A stretch of DNA of 45,143 nucleotides from Paracoccaceae bacterium (GCA_026707935.1 JAPOVX010000062.1:1-45143), one strand, 5' to 3'. Numbered from the stretch's first letter, positions 34,675-44,462 are shown. Translations and numbers: made by a program. Notes: a model not told the origin generated them from the sequence alone.

Positions 34675-35526
34675 TCACCGCAAGTCCCGACGTTGAGACG
34701 GATGCCAGAAATTTACCGTTCGCCCGCCGAAAGTGATGATACCGTAGAATACGGAGCCTGCAACCGCGGCAACCGCTATTTCCGCCCAGACCATGTCCAG
34801 GTTGAGCCGGCCGACTTCGGTCGAGATGCGGAATCCCATCCCCCGCACGGGCGAGCCGAAAAATTCGGCCACGATCGCTCCGATCAGCGAAAGCGTCGCA
34901 CAGATCTTCAGACCGTTCACGATCAATGGCCCGGCGGCCGGCAACCGGAGTTTCACCAGCGTCTGCCAGTACCCTGCCGCATAGGTCCGCATCAGGTCCC
35001 GCTGCATCGGCTGTGCTTCCCCGAGACCCTGGACAGTATTGACCAGCATGGGGAAGAATACCATCACGACCACGACGGCGGCCTTTGACTGCCAGTCGAA
35101 GCCGAACCACATGACCAGTATGGGCGCCATGCCGACGATCGGCAGCGCCGCGACGAAGTTCCCCACCGGGAGCAGACCGCGCCGGAGAAAGGGAGACCGG
35201 TCCACGGCGATCGCGGTGACGACGGCTGCCCCGCAACCGATCAGGTAACCGCTTAACGCGCCCTTGATGACCGTCTGGACGAAATCGATCCAGAGCGTCC
35301 CGGCACTGTTCACGAACCTCGTGGCGATACTGCTGACCGGCGGGAGGATGACTTCGGGGACTCCGAGTCCGCGCACCACAAGTTCCCATACGAAGAGAAC
35401 CGTGATGCCGAAGATCAGCGGCGACAGTAGCCGGGCCACACGGTCGAACCCGGGTAAGGAGGCGATCTTTCGATTGAACGCCCAGGCCGCCGCCCAAAGC
35501 AGCAACGCCGTGATAACGAGCATCAT
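34675..35526 (-). CDS. ABC transporter permease (SsuC/ThiX-like), probable pyrimidine uptake
   Basis: The 283-residue membrane protein has about six hydrophobic segments. The family coupling motif region is RDLMRTYAAGYWQTLVKLRLPAAGPLIVNGLK, and ATLSLIGAIVAEFFGSPVRGMG follows. ATG overlaps the TGA of the preceding permease gene (ATGATG). Together with the permease at 35523-36398 it forms the membrane channel. The binding protein gene follows after 115 bases. Confidence 0.88.
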   Translation of the reverse strand: MMLVITALLLWAAAWAFNRKIASLPGFDRVARLLSPLIFGITVLFVWELVVRGLGVPEVILPPVSSIATRFVNSAGTLWIDFVQTVIKGALSGYLIGCGAAVVTAIAVDRSPFLRRGLLPVGNFVAALPIVGMAPILVMWFGFDWQSKAAVVVVMVFFPMLVNTVQGLGEAQPMQRDLMRTYAAGYWQTLVKLRLPAAGPLIVNGLKICATLSLIGAIVAEFFGSPVRGMGFRISTEVGRLNLDMVWAEIAVAAVAGSVFYGIITFGGRTVNFWHPSQRRDLR

Positions 35527-36398
35527 GGGCGCGCACCCATGGCACGGCGGGTCAGGCGCTCGGCACCGCCGACCAGGGTCACGAGCGCCGCGGCCATTGC
35601 CGCCGCGACCAGGAGCGCCGACCAGATCTGGATTGTCTGGCCGTAGTAACTGCCCGCCAGCAGCCGCGCGCCCAGTCCGGCGACGGCGCCGGTCGGCAAT
35701 TCGCCGACAATCGCACCGACCAGGCTGGCGGCAATCGCCACCTTGAGCGACGGGAACAGGAACGGCATCGATGCGGGTACCCTGAGTTTCCAGAACAATT
35801 GCGTTCGGCTGGCATTGTAGGTCTTCATCAGGTCCAGTTCATGTTGCGCCGGGCTGCGGAATCCCGACACCATTCCGACCGCCACGGGGAAAAAACTGAG
35901 ATAGGCGGAAATGATCGCCTTGGGGATCAGCCCCGACAAACCGACAGCGTTGAGCACCACGATGATCATCGGCGCAAGTGCGAGTATTGGAATGGTCTGC
36001 GAGGCGATGACCAGCGGCATGACACTCAGGTCGGTCGCCCGGTCATGGACGATGGCCACGGCGAGCAACATGCCGAGCCCGGCGCCGAACGCGAAGCCGA
36101 GGAGCGTTGCGGACAGGGTAACCCAACCGTGGAAAACCAGGCTCCTCTTGGAGGTGATTTTCTTCTCGACGGTCGTGTTCCAGACCTCGATGGCCACCTG
36201 GTGCGGCGCAGGCAACCGGGGGCGATCCTGGGCAAGCGTTTCCGAAACCAGTTCGACGAACCCAGGCTCCTGCCCGGCTCTTTCGGCCTGGTCACGAACC
36301 CACGAAAGGTTGAGCATGACCGCCGCCACGTACCAGACAAGAACGATCGCGGCCACGACGGTAAAGACCGGGAGAATTGATCCATCTGGCCTGATCAT
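35523..36398 (-). CDS. ABC transporter permease (second subunit), probable pyrimidine uptake
   Basis: The 291-residue membrane protein is a paralog of its downstream neighbour. Its coupling region is HELDLMKTYNASRTQLFWKLRVPASMPFLFPSLK, followed by AASLVGAIVGELPTG. A periplasmic or cytoplasmic polar insert (about residues 33-85, RDQAERAGQEPGFVELVS and following) lies after the first membrane segment. Two different permeases suggest a heterodimeric channel, as found in several pyrimidine-type importers. It starts 17 bases after the ATPase gene ends. Confidence 0.87.
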   Translation of the reverse strand: MIRPDGSILPVFTVVAAIVLVWYVAAVMLNLSWVRDQAERAGQEPGFVELVSETLAQDRPRLPAPHQVAIEVWNTTVEKKITSKRSLVFHGWVTLSATLLGFAFGAGLGMLLAVAIVHDRATDLSVMPLVIASQTIPILALAPMIIVVLNAVGLSGLIPKAIISAYLSFFPVAVGMVSGFRSPAQHELDLMKTYNASRTQLFWKLRVPASMPFLFPSLKVAIAASLVGAIVGELPTGAVAGLGARLLAGSYYGQTIQIWSALLVAAAMAAALVTLVGGAERLTRRAMGARP

Positions 36399-36415
36399 TT
36401 CCGCGTGGGCTCCAT

Positions 36416-37180
36416 TCAGGCTCTCAGGCCCCGGCGTATCCGCGCGGCGACTTCCAGGAAGTCGGCGCTGTCGCGGATCGAAAGATTCCGTTCCCTCGGC
36501 AGCGGGCTGTCGATAATGTCGGTGACCCTTCCCGGACGCGCAGACATGACCACGATCCTGGTCGAGAGGTAGACAGCCTCGGGGATCGAATGGGTTACGA
36601 AGGCGATGGTCTTCCCCGTGCGCGCCCAGAGATCGAGCAGTTCCTCGTTCAGCCGGTCCCGCACGATCTCGTCGAGTGCGCCGAAAGGCTCATCCATCAA
36701 CAGGATATCGGCGTCAAAGGCCAGGGCCCTGGCGATCGACGCCCGCTGCTGCATGCCGCCCGAAAGCTGCCAAGGGTACTTTCGCTCGAAGCCCCCAAGG
36801 TCCACCAGCCGCAGCGCTTCATGGGCACGGCTGGCGCGTTCGGCCCGGTCGTAGCCCATGATTTCGAGTGGCAGCATGACGTTCTTTTCAATGGTCCTCC
36901 AGGGATAGAGACCCGCCGCCTGAAAGACGTAGCCATAAGCCCGGGCCTTGCGCGCGGCTTCTGGCGTCATCCCGTTGACCCTGATCTCTCCGCCCGTCGG
37001 TTGTTCCAGGTCAGCGATGACGCGAAGAAGCGTTGTTTTGCCGCAACCGGACGGTCCGATGAAGGACACGAACTCGCCCGTGCCGATTGAAAGGGTCACG
37101 TCCTTCAATGCGTCGACCGGCCCATCCGATGTCTGGAAAGTCAGGTTGACCGAGTGCGCGTCTATCGCCGGAGCCTTCAT
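36416..37180 (-). CDS. ABC transporter ATPase (SsuB/ThiZ-like), probable pyrimidine uptake
   Basis: The 254-residue ATPase has Walker A GPSGCGKTTLLRVIADL, the Q-loop block YGYVFQAAGLYPWRTIEKNVMLPL, signature LSGGMQQRASIARAL, Walker B ILLMDEPFGALDE and the switch histidine in FVTHSIPEAVYLS. These are the marks of the nitrate/sulfonate/taurine/pyrimidine importer ATPases. It is the first of the four importer genes, about 115 bases downstream of dihydropyrimidinase. Confidence 0.9.
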   Translation of the reverse strand: MKAPAIDAHSVNLTFQTSDGPVDALKDVTLSIGTGEFVSFIGPSGCGKTTLLRVIADLEQPTGGEIRVNGMTPEAARKARAYGYVFQAAGLYPWRTIEKNVMLPLEIMGYDRAERASRAHEALRLVDLGGFERKYPWQLSGGMQQRASIARALAFDADILLMDEPFGALDEIVRDRLNEELLDLWARTGKTIAFVTHSIPEAVYLSTRIVVMSARPGRVTDIIDSPLPRERNLSIRDSADFLEVAARIRRGLRA

Positions 37181-37294
37181 CGCCCGCCATCCATCCCTGC
37201 GTGAAACGAAGGATCATGCCGGCCAGAAACACCACCGCGCCGCCGGGACGCGGCCACGCAATGCCCGGTCGGACGATCTCGATCGAACATCGGC

Positions 37295-38755
37295 CTATAT
37301 GCCGGCAGGAATGTTGAGCGGGTCTCGATCGACTTTTCTGGGACTGTTGAGCGCCTTCCACTTCGACAATGCGCGGTGAGCCGAAGGAAACGGCGGGCGC
37401 GGGACAAACCGGCCGCGGCCCGGCCGCGGCTGGGAATTCTGTCCCCAGGCCCAAATGACGTCCCCGCGACTGATGGTATAGCGGGCCTGCGCCTTCACCT
37501 CCCATCCTTCGAAAACGTTGTAGTCGAGAACCGACTTTTGGGTGCTTGCGGAAATCGTCTTGTGGATCGACGAGTCCCACACGGTGATGTCGGCATCGGC
37601 ACCCTCGGTGATCGCCCCCTTTTTCGGGTAGATGTTGAGGATCCGGGCGATATTGGTCGAGGTCACGGCGACGAATTCGTTCATGGTCAACCGGCCCGTT
37701 TCAACTCCTTCCGTCCACAGGACCGCAAGCCTTTCCTCGAGGCCGCCCGTACCGTTGGGGATGGTCATGAAATTGTCGATGCCCATGCGCTTCTGTTCGG
37801 TGGTGAAGGCCGCGTGATCCGTGGCGACCACCTGCAATGAACCCGCCTGGAGACCGGCCCACAGGCCTGCCTGGTGTTCCTTGTTCCGGAACGGGGGGGA
37901 CATGACCCGTCGCGCGGCATGCTCCCAACTTTGGTTGAAATACTCGGATTCATCGAGGGTCAGGAATTGAACCAGCGGCTCGCCGTAGACCCGCATGCCC
38001 TTTTGCCTTGCCCGCCGTATCGCTTCATGGGCCTGCTCGCACGAGACATGAACAATATAGAGCGGGACATTGGCGGCATCCGCGATCATGATCGCGCGGT
38101 TTGCCGCTTCACCCTCGACTTCCGGCGGTCGCGAATAGGCATGGCCTTCCGGCCCGGTGATTCCCTCCGCCATGTATTTCTGCTGGAGTTCGGCCACGAT
38201 GTCGCCGTTTTCCGCATGCACCATGGGCAGTGCGCCGAGTTCCGCACAACGCTGAAATGAGGCGAACATCTCGTCGTCCTCGACCATCAGCGCGCCCTTG
38301 TAGGCCATGAAATGCTTGAAGGAGTTGACCCCCATGTCGACGGCATCCTTCATTTCGTTGAAGACGGTCTCGTCCCAGCCGGTAACCGCCATGTGGTAAC
38401 CGATGTCGCTGCAGATCTGCGGCGCCGACTTTCGGTGCCACTCGTTGATGGCGTTCCTGATCGAACCGTCTTCGCCCGGCAGGCAGAAGTCGACAAGCAT
38501 CGTGGTTCCGCCAACCGCCGCCGCCCAGGTACCGGACTCGAAGGTTTCGGCTGCCGTCGTTCCCATGAAAGGCATTTCGAGATGCGTATGCGGGTCGATA
38601 CCGCCCGGGATGACATAGGCACCTTCCGCATCGATCACTTCATCTCCCGACAATCCTTCGCCGACCCGGGCAATTCGTTCGCCCTCGATCAGCACATCGG
38701 CCTTCCAGGTCCGATCCGCGGTGACAACCGTACCGCCCTTGACGACCTTGCTCAT
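37295..38755 (-). CDS. hydA: Dihydropyrimidinase
   Basis: The 486-residue cytoplasmic enzyme opens 5,6-dihydrouracil or dihydrothymine to the N-carbamoyl beta-amino acid. ATG at 38755 is preferred over a frame extension to 38884 because GGAGGAGGGAAAGC precedes it. Metal ligands are His56 and His58 (GGIDPHTHLEMPFMG), Lys147 (FKHFMAYKG, the lysine that is carboxylated in the family), a histidine in MVHAENGD, one in YIVHVSC, and the Asp in ATDHAAF. Length and blocks are those of D-hydantoinase/dihydropyrimidinase. It is the second step of the reductive pathway, between the importer genes and the amidohydrolase for step three. Confidence 0.93.
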   Translation of the reverse strand: MSKVVKGGTVVTADRTWKADVLIEGERIARVGEGLSGDEVIDAEGAYVIPGGIDPHTHLEMPFMGTTAAETFESGTWAAAVGGTTMLVDFCLPGEDGSIRNAINEWHRKSAPQICSDIGYHMAVTGWDETVFNEMKDAVDMGVNSFKHFMAYKGALMVEDDEMFASFQRCAELGALPMVHAENGDIVAELQQKYMAEGITGPEGHAYSRPPEVEGEAANRAIMIADAANVPLYIVHVSCEQAHEAIRRARQKGMRVYGEPLVQFLTLDESEYFNQSWEHAARRVMSPPFRNKEHQAGLWAGLQAGSLQVVATDHAAFTTEQKRMGIDNFMTIPNGTGGLEERLAVLWTEGVETGRLTMNEFVAVTSTNIARILNIYPKKGAITEGADADITVWDSSIHKTISASTQKSVLDYNVFEGWEVKAQARYTISRGDVIWAWGQNSQPRPGRGRFVPRPPFPSAHRALSKWKALNSPRKVDRDPLNIPAGI

Positions 38756-38918
38756 GCTTTCCCTCCTCCAATTCCGGGTGACGCCGGAAGGCGCCGTTGC
38801 GCGAATACGCTGGTATTCACGACGCCCCGGACCCCGATCCCGGATCGTGTCCCCGTCTTCCCTTGCCGAATGCCAAGGCGCCATCCGGCAAGTCGGCCTG
38901 ACCCATCACGGCGAAGAG

Positions 38919-40172
38919 TCATGAAACCACTTCGGCCGTATCGAGGACCGCGTGCATCAGGACGTTGGCGCCTGCCTCGGCCCATTCCGGGGAGATCTCT
39001 TCCGCTTCGTTGTGCGACAGGCCATCGACGCAGGGACACATGACCATCGCTGTCGGCGCAACCCGGTTGATCCAGCAGGCGTCGTGTCCTGCACCCGATA
39101 TCAGGTCCCGGTGGGAATATCCGAGGCGTTCGGCGGCCCATCGCACGGCTGCAACACAATTCTCGTCGAAGGAAACCGGGTCGAAGCCACCGACCTTCTC
39201 GAAACCGATTTCCAGCCCGAGTTCGGCCGCGATTTCCCTGCCGCCCGCGCGAAGCCGGGATTCCATGTCCTCGATGGCCGCCAGGTCGGGTGAACGGAAA
39301 TCCACGGTGAAGACGACACGACCCGGAATCACGTTGCGGCTGTTCGGATAGACGTCGACGTGCCCCGCTGCACCAACCGCGTGCGGTTCGTGCGACCAGG
39401 CAATCCGGTCAACGAGATCGACGATACGCGCCATGCCGAGACCGGCGTTTCGGCGCATCGGCATCGGCGTGCTGCCGGTATGGCTTTCCTTGCCGGTCAC
39501 GGTCACCTCGGTCCACGACAGGCCCTGTCCGTGGGTGACGACCCCGACATCGGCCTGTTCCGCTTCCAGGATCGGTCCCTGTTCGATGTGGAGTTCGAAA
39601 AAGGCATGCATCTTTCGGGCGCCGACCTCTTCGTCGCCAACCCAGCCAATCCGTTTCAACTCGTCGCCGAAACTCGTGCCATCCGCGTCCTTGCGGCCAT
39701 AGGCCCAATCGAGTTCGTGTACGCCCGCAAAGACACCCGACGCCAACATGGGCGGCGCGAAACGGGTGCCTTCCTCGTTTGTCCAGTTGATGATTTCGAT
39801 CGGCCTTCGCGTCCGAATGCCGAGGTCGTCCAGTGTCCTGACGATTTCGAGAGCACCGAGCACGCCCAGCACACCGTCATACTTGCCACCCGTCGGCTGT
39901 GTATCGAGATGACTCCCGGCACAAACCGGCAACAGGTTCGAGTCCTCGCCCTCTCGACGGGCAAACATCGTTCCCATCCGGTCGACACCAACGCTCAGCC
40001 CCGCCTCGTGGCACCAGTCCAGGAAGAGCTTCCTTCCCTCGCCATCGGCGTCCGTCAGCGTCTGGCGGTTGTTGCCCCCCGCGATGCCGGGACCGATCGT
40101 CGCCATCTCCATGATGCTGTCCCACAGGCGGCCACCGTTCAGCCGCAGGTTTTCGCGTGTGACTGTCGTCAT
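38919..40172 (-). CDS. N-carbamoyl-beta-alanine amidohydrolase (M20 family)
   Basis: The 417-residue zinc hydrolase belongs to the M20 group with allantoate amidohydrolases and N-carbamoyl-amino-acid hydrolases. Metal-binding blocks are GSHLDTQPTGGKYDGVLGVLGA, NWTNEEGTRFAPPMLASG and ELHIEQGPILE, with GAGHDACW near the end. The dimerisation insert includes VTVTGKESHTGSTPMP. By sequence alone it could be an allantoate or L-carbamoylase, but its place between dihydropyrimidinase and the PreA gene argues for beta-ureidopropionase activity, releasing beta-alanine, CO2 and ammonia. It would be step three of the pathway. Confidence 0.88.
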   Translation of the reverse strand: MTTVTRENLRLNGGRLWDSIMEMATIGPGIAGGNNRQTLTDADGEGRKLFLDWCHEAGLSVGVDRMGTMFARREGEDSNLLPVCAGSHLDTQPTGGKYDGVLGVLGALEIVRTLDDLGIRTRRPIEIINWTNEEGTRFAPPMLASGVFAGVHELDWAYGRKDADGTSFGDELKRIGWVGDEEVGARKMHAFFELHIEQGPILEAEQADVGVVTHGQGLSWTEVTVTGKESHTGSTPMPMRRNAGLGMARIVDLVDRIAWSHEPHAVGAAGHVDVYPNSRNVIPGRVVFTVDFRSPDLAAIEDMESRLRAGGREIAAELGLEIGFEKVGGFDPVSFDENCVAAVRWAAERLGYSHRDLISGAGHDACWINRVAPTAMVMCPCVDGLSHNEAEEISPEWAEAGANVLMHAVLDTAEVVS

Positions 40173-40216
40173 TCTTCCATGCCGCGCAATGCCGCCGTCA
40201 CCGGCGATTCCTTGGG

Positions 40217-41521
40217 TCAGTCCGCCGATGCTCCGGCGGCCGGGTTGTTGGGATGAACGGTCCAGTTCGCGTAGTCCGGTTCGACGACCTGGCCGGTCCG
40301 TGTATCGATGCTTCCGGCCGGCAGGGTCTTCATGGTGATACAGTCGTCCACCGGACAGACATTGATGCAGAGATTACATGCCACGCACTCTTCGTCGATG
40401 ACTTCGAAAGTCCGGTCGGCGCCGATGGTAATCGCCTGGTGCGACGTGTCCTCGCAGACGGCGAAGCACCGGCCGCACTTGATGCAAAGACGCTGGTCAA
40501 TTTGTGCCTTGGTGACGAAATTCAGGTTGAGATACTGCCAGTCGGTCACGTTAGGAACCGCCCTGCCCTGGATCGAGGACATGGTTTCATGTCCCTGCGA
40601 ATCCATCCAGTGCTCAAGGCCCGAGATCATTTCGAGAATGATGCGGAATCCGAACGTCATGGCGGCAGTACAGACCTGAACGGTTCCGGCACCGAGCGCG
40701 ATGAACTCGGCCGCATCCCGCCATGTGCCAATGCCTCCGATCCCCGAGATCGGCAAGTCCCGTGTTTCCGGATCGCGGGCGATCTCGGCAACCATGTGAA
40801 GCGCGATCGGGCGCACGGCCGGGCCGCAATACCCTCCGTGAGTCCCCTTGCCATCTATCGCAGGTTCAGGACAGAAGTCGTCAAGATCGACACTCGTGAT
40901 CGAGTTGAGCGTGTTGATCAGGCTGACGGCGTCTGCGCCACCCTTGAGGGCAGCCCGCGCCGGATACCTGACATCGGTCACGTTGGGGGTCAGCTTGACG
41001 ATGACCGGCATCCTCGTCATTGCCTTGCACCAGCGGGTCACCATTTCGATGTAGTCGGGAACCTGGCCAACCGCCGAGCCCATGCCGCGTTCGCTCATTC
41101 CGTGCGGACAGCCGAAATTGAGTTCGACTCCGTCCGCGCCGGTTTCTTCCACCTTCCCGAGAATGAACTTCCACGCATCCTCTTCACAGGGGACCATCAG
41201 CGAAACAACGATTGCGCGGTCCGGATAGTCCTGCTTGATCGTCTTGATTTCGCGCAAATTGACGTCGAGCGGCCGGTCGGTGATCAACTCGATGTTGTTC
41301 ATGCCGATGAGCTGCCCTTCGGCGCCCCTGACCACCCCGTAGCGGGGACCGTTCACGTTGACGATGTGCGGATCAAGGCCGAGAGTCTTCCAGACAACCC
41401 CGCCCCAACCCAGGTCAAGAGCCCTCCTGACGTTGTATTCCTTGTCGGTCGGCGGCGCCGAAGCCACCCAGAACGGGTTCGGCGACCGGATACCGGCAAA
41501 TTCCGTAGCGAGATCGGCCAT
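40217..41521 (-). CDS. preA: NAD-dependent dihydropyrimidine dehydrogenase, subunit PreA
   Basis: The 434-residue flavoprotein subunit reduces uracil or thymine to the 5,6-dihydro form. The FMN barrel resembles dihydroorotate dehydrogenase: NPFWVASAPPTDKEYNVRRA, VSLMVPCEEDAW, ELNFGCPHGMSERGMGSAVGQ (with the catalytic Cys in this region), VKLTPNVTDV and SGIGGIGTWRDAAEFIALGA. A C-terminal double ferredoxin domain has two four-cysteine sets (CIKCGRCFAVC and CVACNLCINVCP). It works with PreT, encoded immediately upstream (85-base gap). Confidence 0.95.
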   Translation of the reverse strand: MADLATEFAGIRSPNPFWVASAPPTDKEYNVRRALDLGWGGVVWKTLGLDPHIVNVNGPRYGVVRGAEGQLIGMNNIELITDRPLDVNLREIKTIKQDYPDRAIVVSLMVPCEEDAWKFILGKVEETGADGVELNFGCPHGMSERGMGSAVGQVPDYIEMVTRWCKAMTRMPVIVKLTPNVTDVRYPARAALKGGADAVSLINTLNSITSVDLDDFCPEPAIDGKGTHGGYCGPAVRPIALHMVAEIARDPETRDLPISGIGGIGTWRDAAEFIALGAGTVQVCTAAMTFGFRIILEMISGLEHWMDSQGHETMSSIQGRAVPNVTDWQYLNLNFVTKAQIDQRLCIKCGRCFAVCEDTSHQAITIGADRTFEVIDEECVACNLCINVCPVDDCITMKTLPAGSIDTRTGQVVEPDYANWTVHPNNPAAGASAD

Positions 41522-41606
41522 GCCCTTTTCCTTTCCTTCCTCGACCCTGGCGTCAGAGACGTTTCGTCATCCCGGCTTTTTGCCTTCCCTGACGGCTTCC
41601 CGCGTG

Positions 41607-42956
41607 TCAGTTGCCCGAAAGGAACCGGTGGATGTCCTCGGCGGCGTCCCGACCTTCCGCAACAGCCGTTACGGTCAGATCATCACCACCACTCGCGCAG
41701 TCACCTCCGGCCCAGACACCCTCAAGGCTGGTCCTGCCATCCCCGTCGACGCGGATCTTGCCCCGATCGATCTCGATCCGGTCCGAATCGACTTCCAACC
41801 TCTGGCCAATTGCACGAAACAACTGGTCCGCCTTGAGCCGGAAGCGGCTCCCGGTATCCTCGATCCGCCCGTCCCGGGTCCGCGTCCGGACGAATTCCAC
41901 TTCCCCGAGCGCGCCGTTTTCGGAAATCAGCCGTACGGGCCTGGCGTTGGCGCGGATGTGCACGCCCCGTTTCAGTGCCAGTTCCTGCTCGAAGCCCGAA
42001 GCACTCATCTGCTCACGGCCGCGCCGATAGACCAGCGTCACCGTCTCGGCGCCGAGGAGCTTCGACTGAATCGCGGCGTCGATCGCCGTCATGCCGCCCC
42101 CGATCACCACGACGTCGCGGCCGACCGGCAATTGGCTGAGGTCGGTTTCCTGGCGCAACCTGGCGATAAAGGCGATCGCGTCCTCGACATTGTCGACAGC
42201 CGCGGCGTCCCCGCCGTCCTCGGTCATAAGCGCGTTGACACCGGCGAGGCCGATACCAAGAAATACCGCGTCATGGGAATCGCGGAGGCCGGGGATACTG
42301 ATGTCGTCGCCAAGCTGCCCCGGCAGGATCTCGATTCCTCCGATCGACAACAGCCAATCGACTTCACGCTGCGCGAACTGGTCGACGGTCTTGTAGGCCG
42401 CGATTCCGTATTCGTTGAGCCCACCCGGCTTGATATTGGGTTCGAAGACCGTGACCTGGTGACCCTTCATTGACAACCGGTGCGCGCAGGAAAGGCCCGC
42501 CGGACCGGCACCGACGACCGCAATCCGAAAACCCGTCTCCGCCGCCCGGTGATATGGATGCTCATCGGCGGAAATCAGGAAGTCTGTCGCAAACCGCTGC
42601 AGCCGACCGATCTCCACCGGTGCACCTTCCGCAAGCTCGCGAACGCAGGCTTCCTCGCAAAGAACTTCCGTCGGGCATGCGCGCGCGCACATGCCTCCAA
42701 GAATGTTCTGATCGAGGATCGTTCGAGCGGCCGCTTTCGGCATGCCCGTCGAAATCTGGCGAATAAACAATGGGATGTCGATGGTGGTCGGACAAGCTGT
42801 TACACAGGGGGCGTCGTGGCAAAAATAGCAGCGGTCCGCAGCGACCTTCGCCTCGTGAAGGTCCATGGCAGGATGCAGGTCGGCGAAATTCAGTGCGTAA
42901 TCTTCAGCGTGCAGGCGCCCACCGACCACGCCTTCGGTGGTTTCAGAACCGGCCAT
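41607..42956 (-). CDS. preT: NAD-dependent dihydropyrimidine dehydrogenase, subunit PreT
   Basis: The 449-residue subunit passes electrons between NADH and PreA. ATG at 42956 follows GGAAGGA. The N-terminal iron-sulfur domain has CYFCHDAPCVTACPT and CARACPTEVLCEEAC. The FAD site is VVGAGPAGLSCAHRL, the NAD site is VVIGGGMTAIDAAIQ, and the C-terminal FAD block is EGVWAGGDCASGG. It resembles glutamate synthase small subunits, but PreA next door decides the call. It is the first gene of the pathway on this strand. Confidence 0.94.
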   Translation of the reverse strand: MAGSETTEGVVGGRLHAEDYALNFADLHPAMDLHEAKVAADRCYFCHDAPCVTACPTTIDIPLFIRQISTGMPKAAARTILDQNILGGMCARACPTEVLCEEACVRELAEGAPVEIGRLQRFATDFLISADEHPYHRAAETGFRIAVVGAGPAGLSCAHRLSMKGHQVTVFEPNIKPGGLNEYGIAAYKTVDQFAQREVDWLLSIGGIEILPGQLGDDISIPGLRDSHDAVFLGIGLAGVNALMTEDGGDAAAVDNVEDAIAFIARLRQETDLSQLPVGRDVVVIGGGMTAIDAAIQSKLLGAETVTLVYRRGREQMSASGFEQELALKRGVHIRANARPVRLISENGALGEVEFVRTRTRDGRIEDTGSRFRLKADQLFRAIGQRLEVDSDRIEIDRGKIRVDGDGRTSLEGVWAGGDCASGGDDLTVTAVAEGRDAAEDIHRFLSGN

Positions 42957-42998
42957 TGAAACGTCCTTCCCTGCAAAATAAACGCACACAGGTTCAAC

Positions 42999-43026
42999 AT
43001 CATGCCCACACCTGTCGAATTGTCAA
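42999..43026 (-). promoter_or_regulatory. Possible promoter of the pyrimidine catabolism genes
   Basis: On the minus strand TTGACA (43026-43021) and CATGAT (43004-42999) are 16 bases apart, about 45 bases upstream of the preT start. The -35 is perfect and the -10 partial. The palindrome TCAATTGA at 43023-43030 overlaps the -35, so a repressor could bind here. Confidence 0.4.
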
Positions 43027-43119
43027 TTGAGAGAACCCGCCCGTCATGATCACGGAACCGGGAGTCTGGACGGTCATCGGCCGTGGTATCGCTGGGAATC
43101 GGTCAGCGAGGACGTCGCG

Positions 43120-44460
43120 ATGAACTTTTGCCGCAACGATTTACCTGCAGGGTTCCGTTTCGGGGTCGCCGGTTCGAGTTACCAGATCGAGGGGCACGGC
43201 TTTGGAAACGCCGGCTCGACCCATTGGGACAGCTTCGCCGCCACGCCCGGAAACGTTGCTCACTGCCATGATGGCCGCGTGGCCTGCGACCACTATCACA
43301 GGTACGCCGAGGACCTGGACCTCGCAGAGGCAGCCGGTTTTGACGTCTGGCGGTTTTCCACGTCCTGGGCCAGGGTCATTCCCGACGGGCGCGGTACGGT
43401 CAATGACGAAGGCCTGGATTTCTATGACCGGCTGGTGGACCAGGTGTTGTCCCGCGGAATGGAACCGTGGGTTACGCTGTACCATTGGGAACTTCCGTCG
43501 CCCCTTGCCGACGAGGGCGGCTGGACCAATCGGAATACCGTCCATGCGTTTGCCGGTTTCGCGGAAACGATTGCGAAACGCATTGGCGACCGGATCACCT
43601 CTGCAGCCCCGATCAACGAGCCGTGGTGCGTGGCCTGGCTCTCGCATTTCGACGGACTTCACGCACCCGGGATGAGAGACATCAGGGCTGCTGCGAGGGC
43701 CATGCATCACGTTCTTCTCGGCCATGGCCTGGCGATCGAAGCCATGCGGTCGCTCGACGTGTCCAACCTTGGCGCGGTCGTCAACTTCGAGTACGCGGAA
43801 CCTGCCGACACCCGACCGGAATCGATTGAAAAGGCGAAGCTCTACGACGAGATCTACAACCGGTGGTTCCTCGGAGCCATGCGGGGACAGGGTTACCCGG
43901 GACGGGCATTGGAGGGCTTGCTGCCGCATCTGCCGGTTGGCTGGGAACGGGACATGGGCATCATCGCGGCGCCCGTCGACTGGATCGGAATCAATTATTA
44001 CACGCGCAAGCTGATCGCCCCGCAAGAGGGCGCGGAGGCAAACCACTTTCCCGGTTACCGGGAGATCCCGGGACCGCTCGCGAAGACGGAAATGGACTGG
44101 GAAATCTATCCCGAAGGCCTCCTCCGTTTTCTGCGCCGGGTGCACTCGGAATACGCTCAAGGCCTGCCGATCCACGTGACGGAAAGCGGCATGGCCGCAC
44201 CGGACGCCGTTCGCCCGGACGGCCGGATCACTGACCTGGACAGATGCGCGTTTCTTGACGCACACATCGGGCAAGTACTGACGGCGGTCGCCGAGGGCAT
44301 AAACGTCGGCGCATATATTGTTTGGTCCTTGCTCGACAACTTCGAATGGTCTCTCGGGTACGACAAGCGATTCGGAATCGTGCATGTCGACTTCGATACC
44401 CTGAAACGCACCCCCAAGGCGTCATATTTCGCCCTCAGCGACGCGTTATCCAAAAACTAG
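43120..44460 (+). CDS. GH1 family beta-glucosidase
   Basis: The 446-residue glycoside hydrolase cleaves terminal beta-linked glucosyl or related sugars with retention. The N-terminal signature is GFRFGVAGSSYQIEGHGFGNAG. The acid/base is Glu167 in INEPWC, the nucleophile is Glu355 in HVTESGM, and the sugar-binding block is WSLLDNFEWSLGYDKRFGIVHVD. ATG at 43120 fits the family start; a frame extension to 43027 would add 31 residues without a clear signal. No signal peptide is present, so it acts in the cytoplasm. It is divergent from preT and has no sugar transporter next to it. Confidence 0.92.
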   Translation: MNFCRNDLPAGFRFGVAGSSYQIEGHGFGNAGSTHWDSFAATPGNVAHCHDGRVACDHYHRYAEDLDLAEAAGFDVWRFSTSWARVIPDGRGTVNDEGLDFYDRLVDQVLSRGMEPWVTLYHWELPSPLADEGGWTNRNTVHAFAGFAETIAKRIGDRITSAAPINEPWCVAWLSHFDGLHAPGMRDIRAAARAMHHVLLGHGLAIEAMRSLDVSNLGAVVNFEYAEPADTRPESIEKAKLYDEIYNRWFLGAMRGQGYPGRALEGLLPHLPVGWERDMGIIAAPVDWIGINYYTRKLIAPQEGAEANHFPGYREIPGPLAKTEMDWEIYPEGLLRFLRRVHSEYAQGLPIHVTESGMAAPDAVRPDGRITDLDRCAFLDAHIGQVLTAVAEGINVGAYIVWSLLDNFEWSLGYDKRFGIVHVDFDTLKRTPKASYFALSDALSKN

Positions 44461-44462
44461 AG

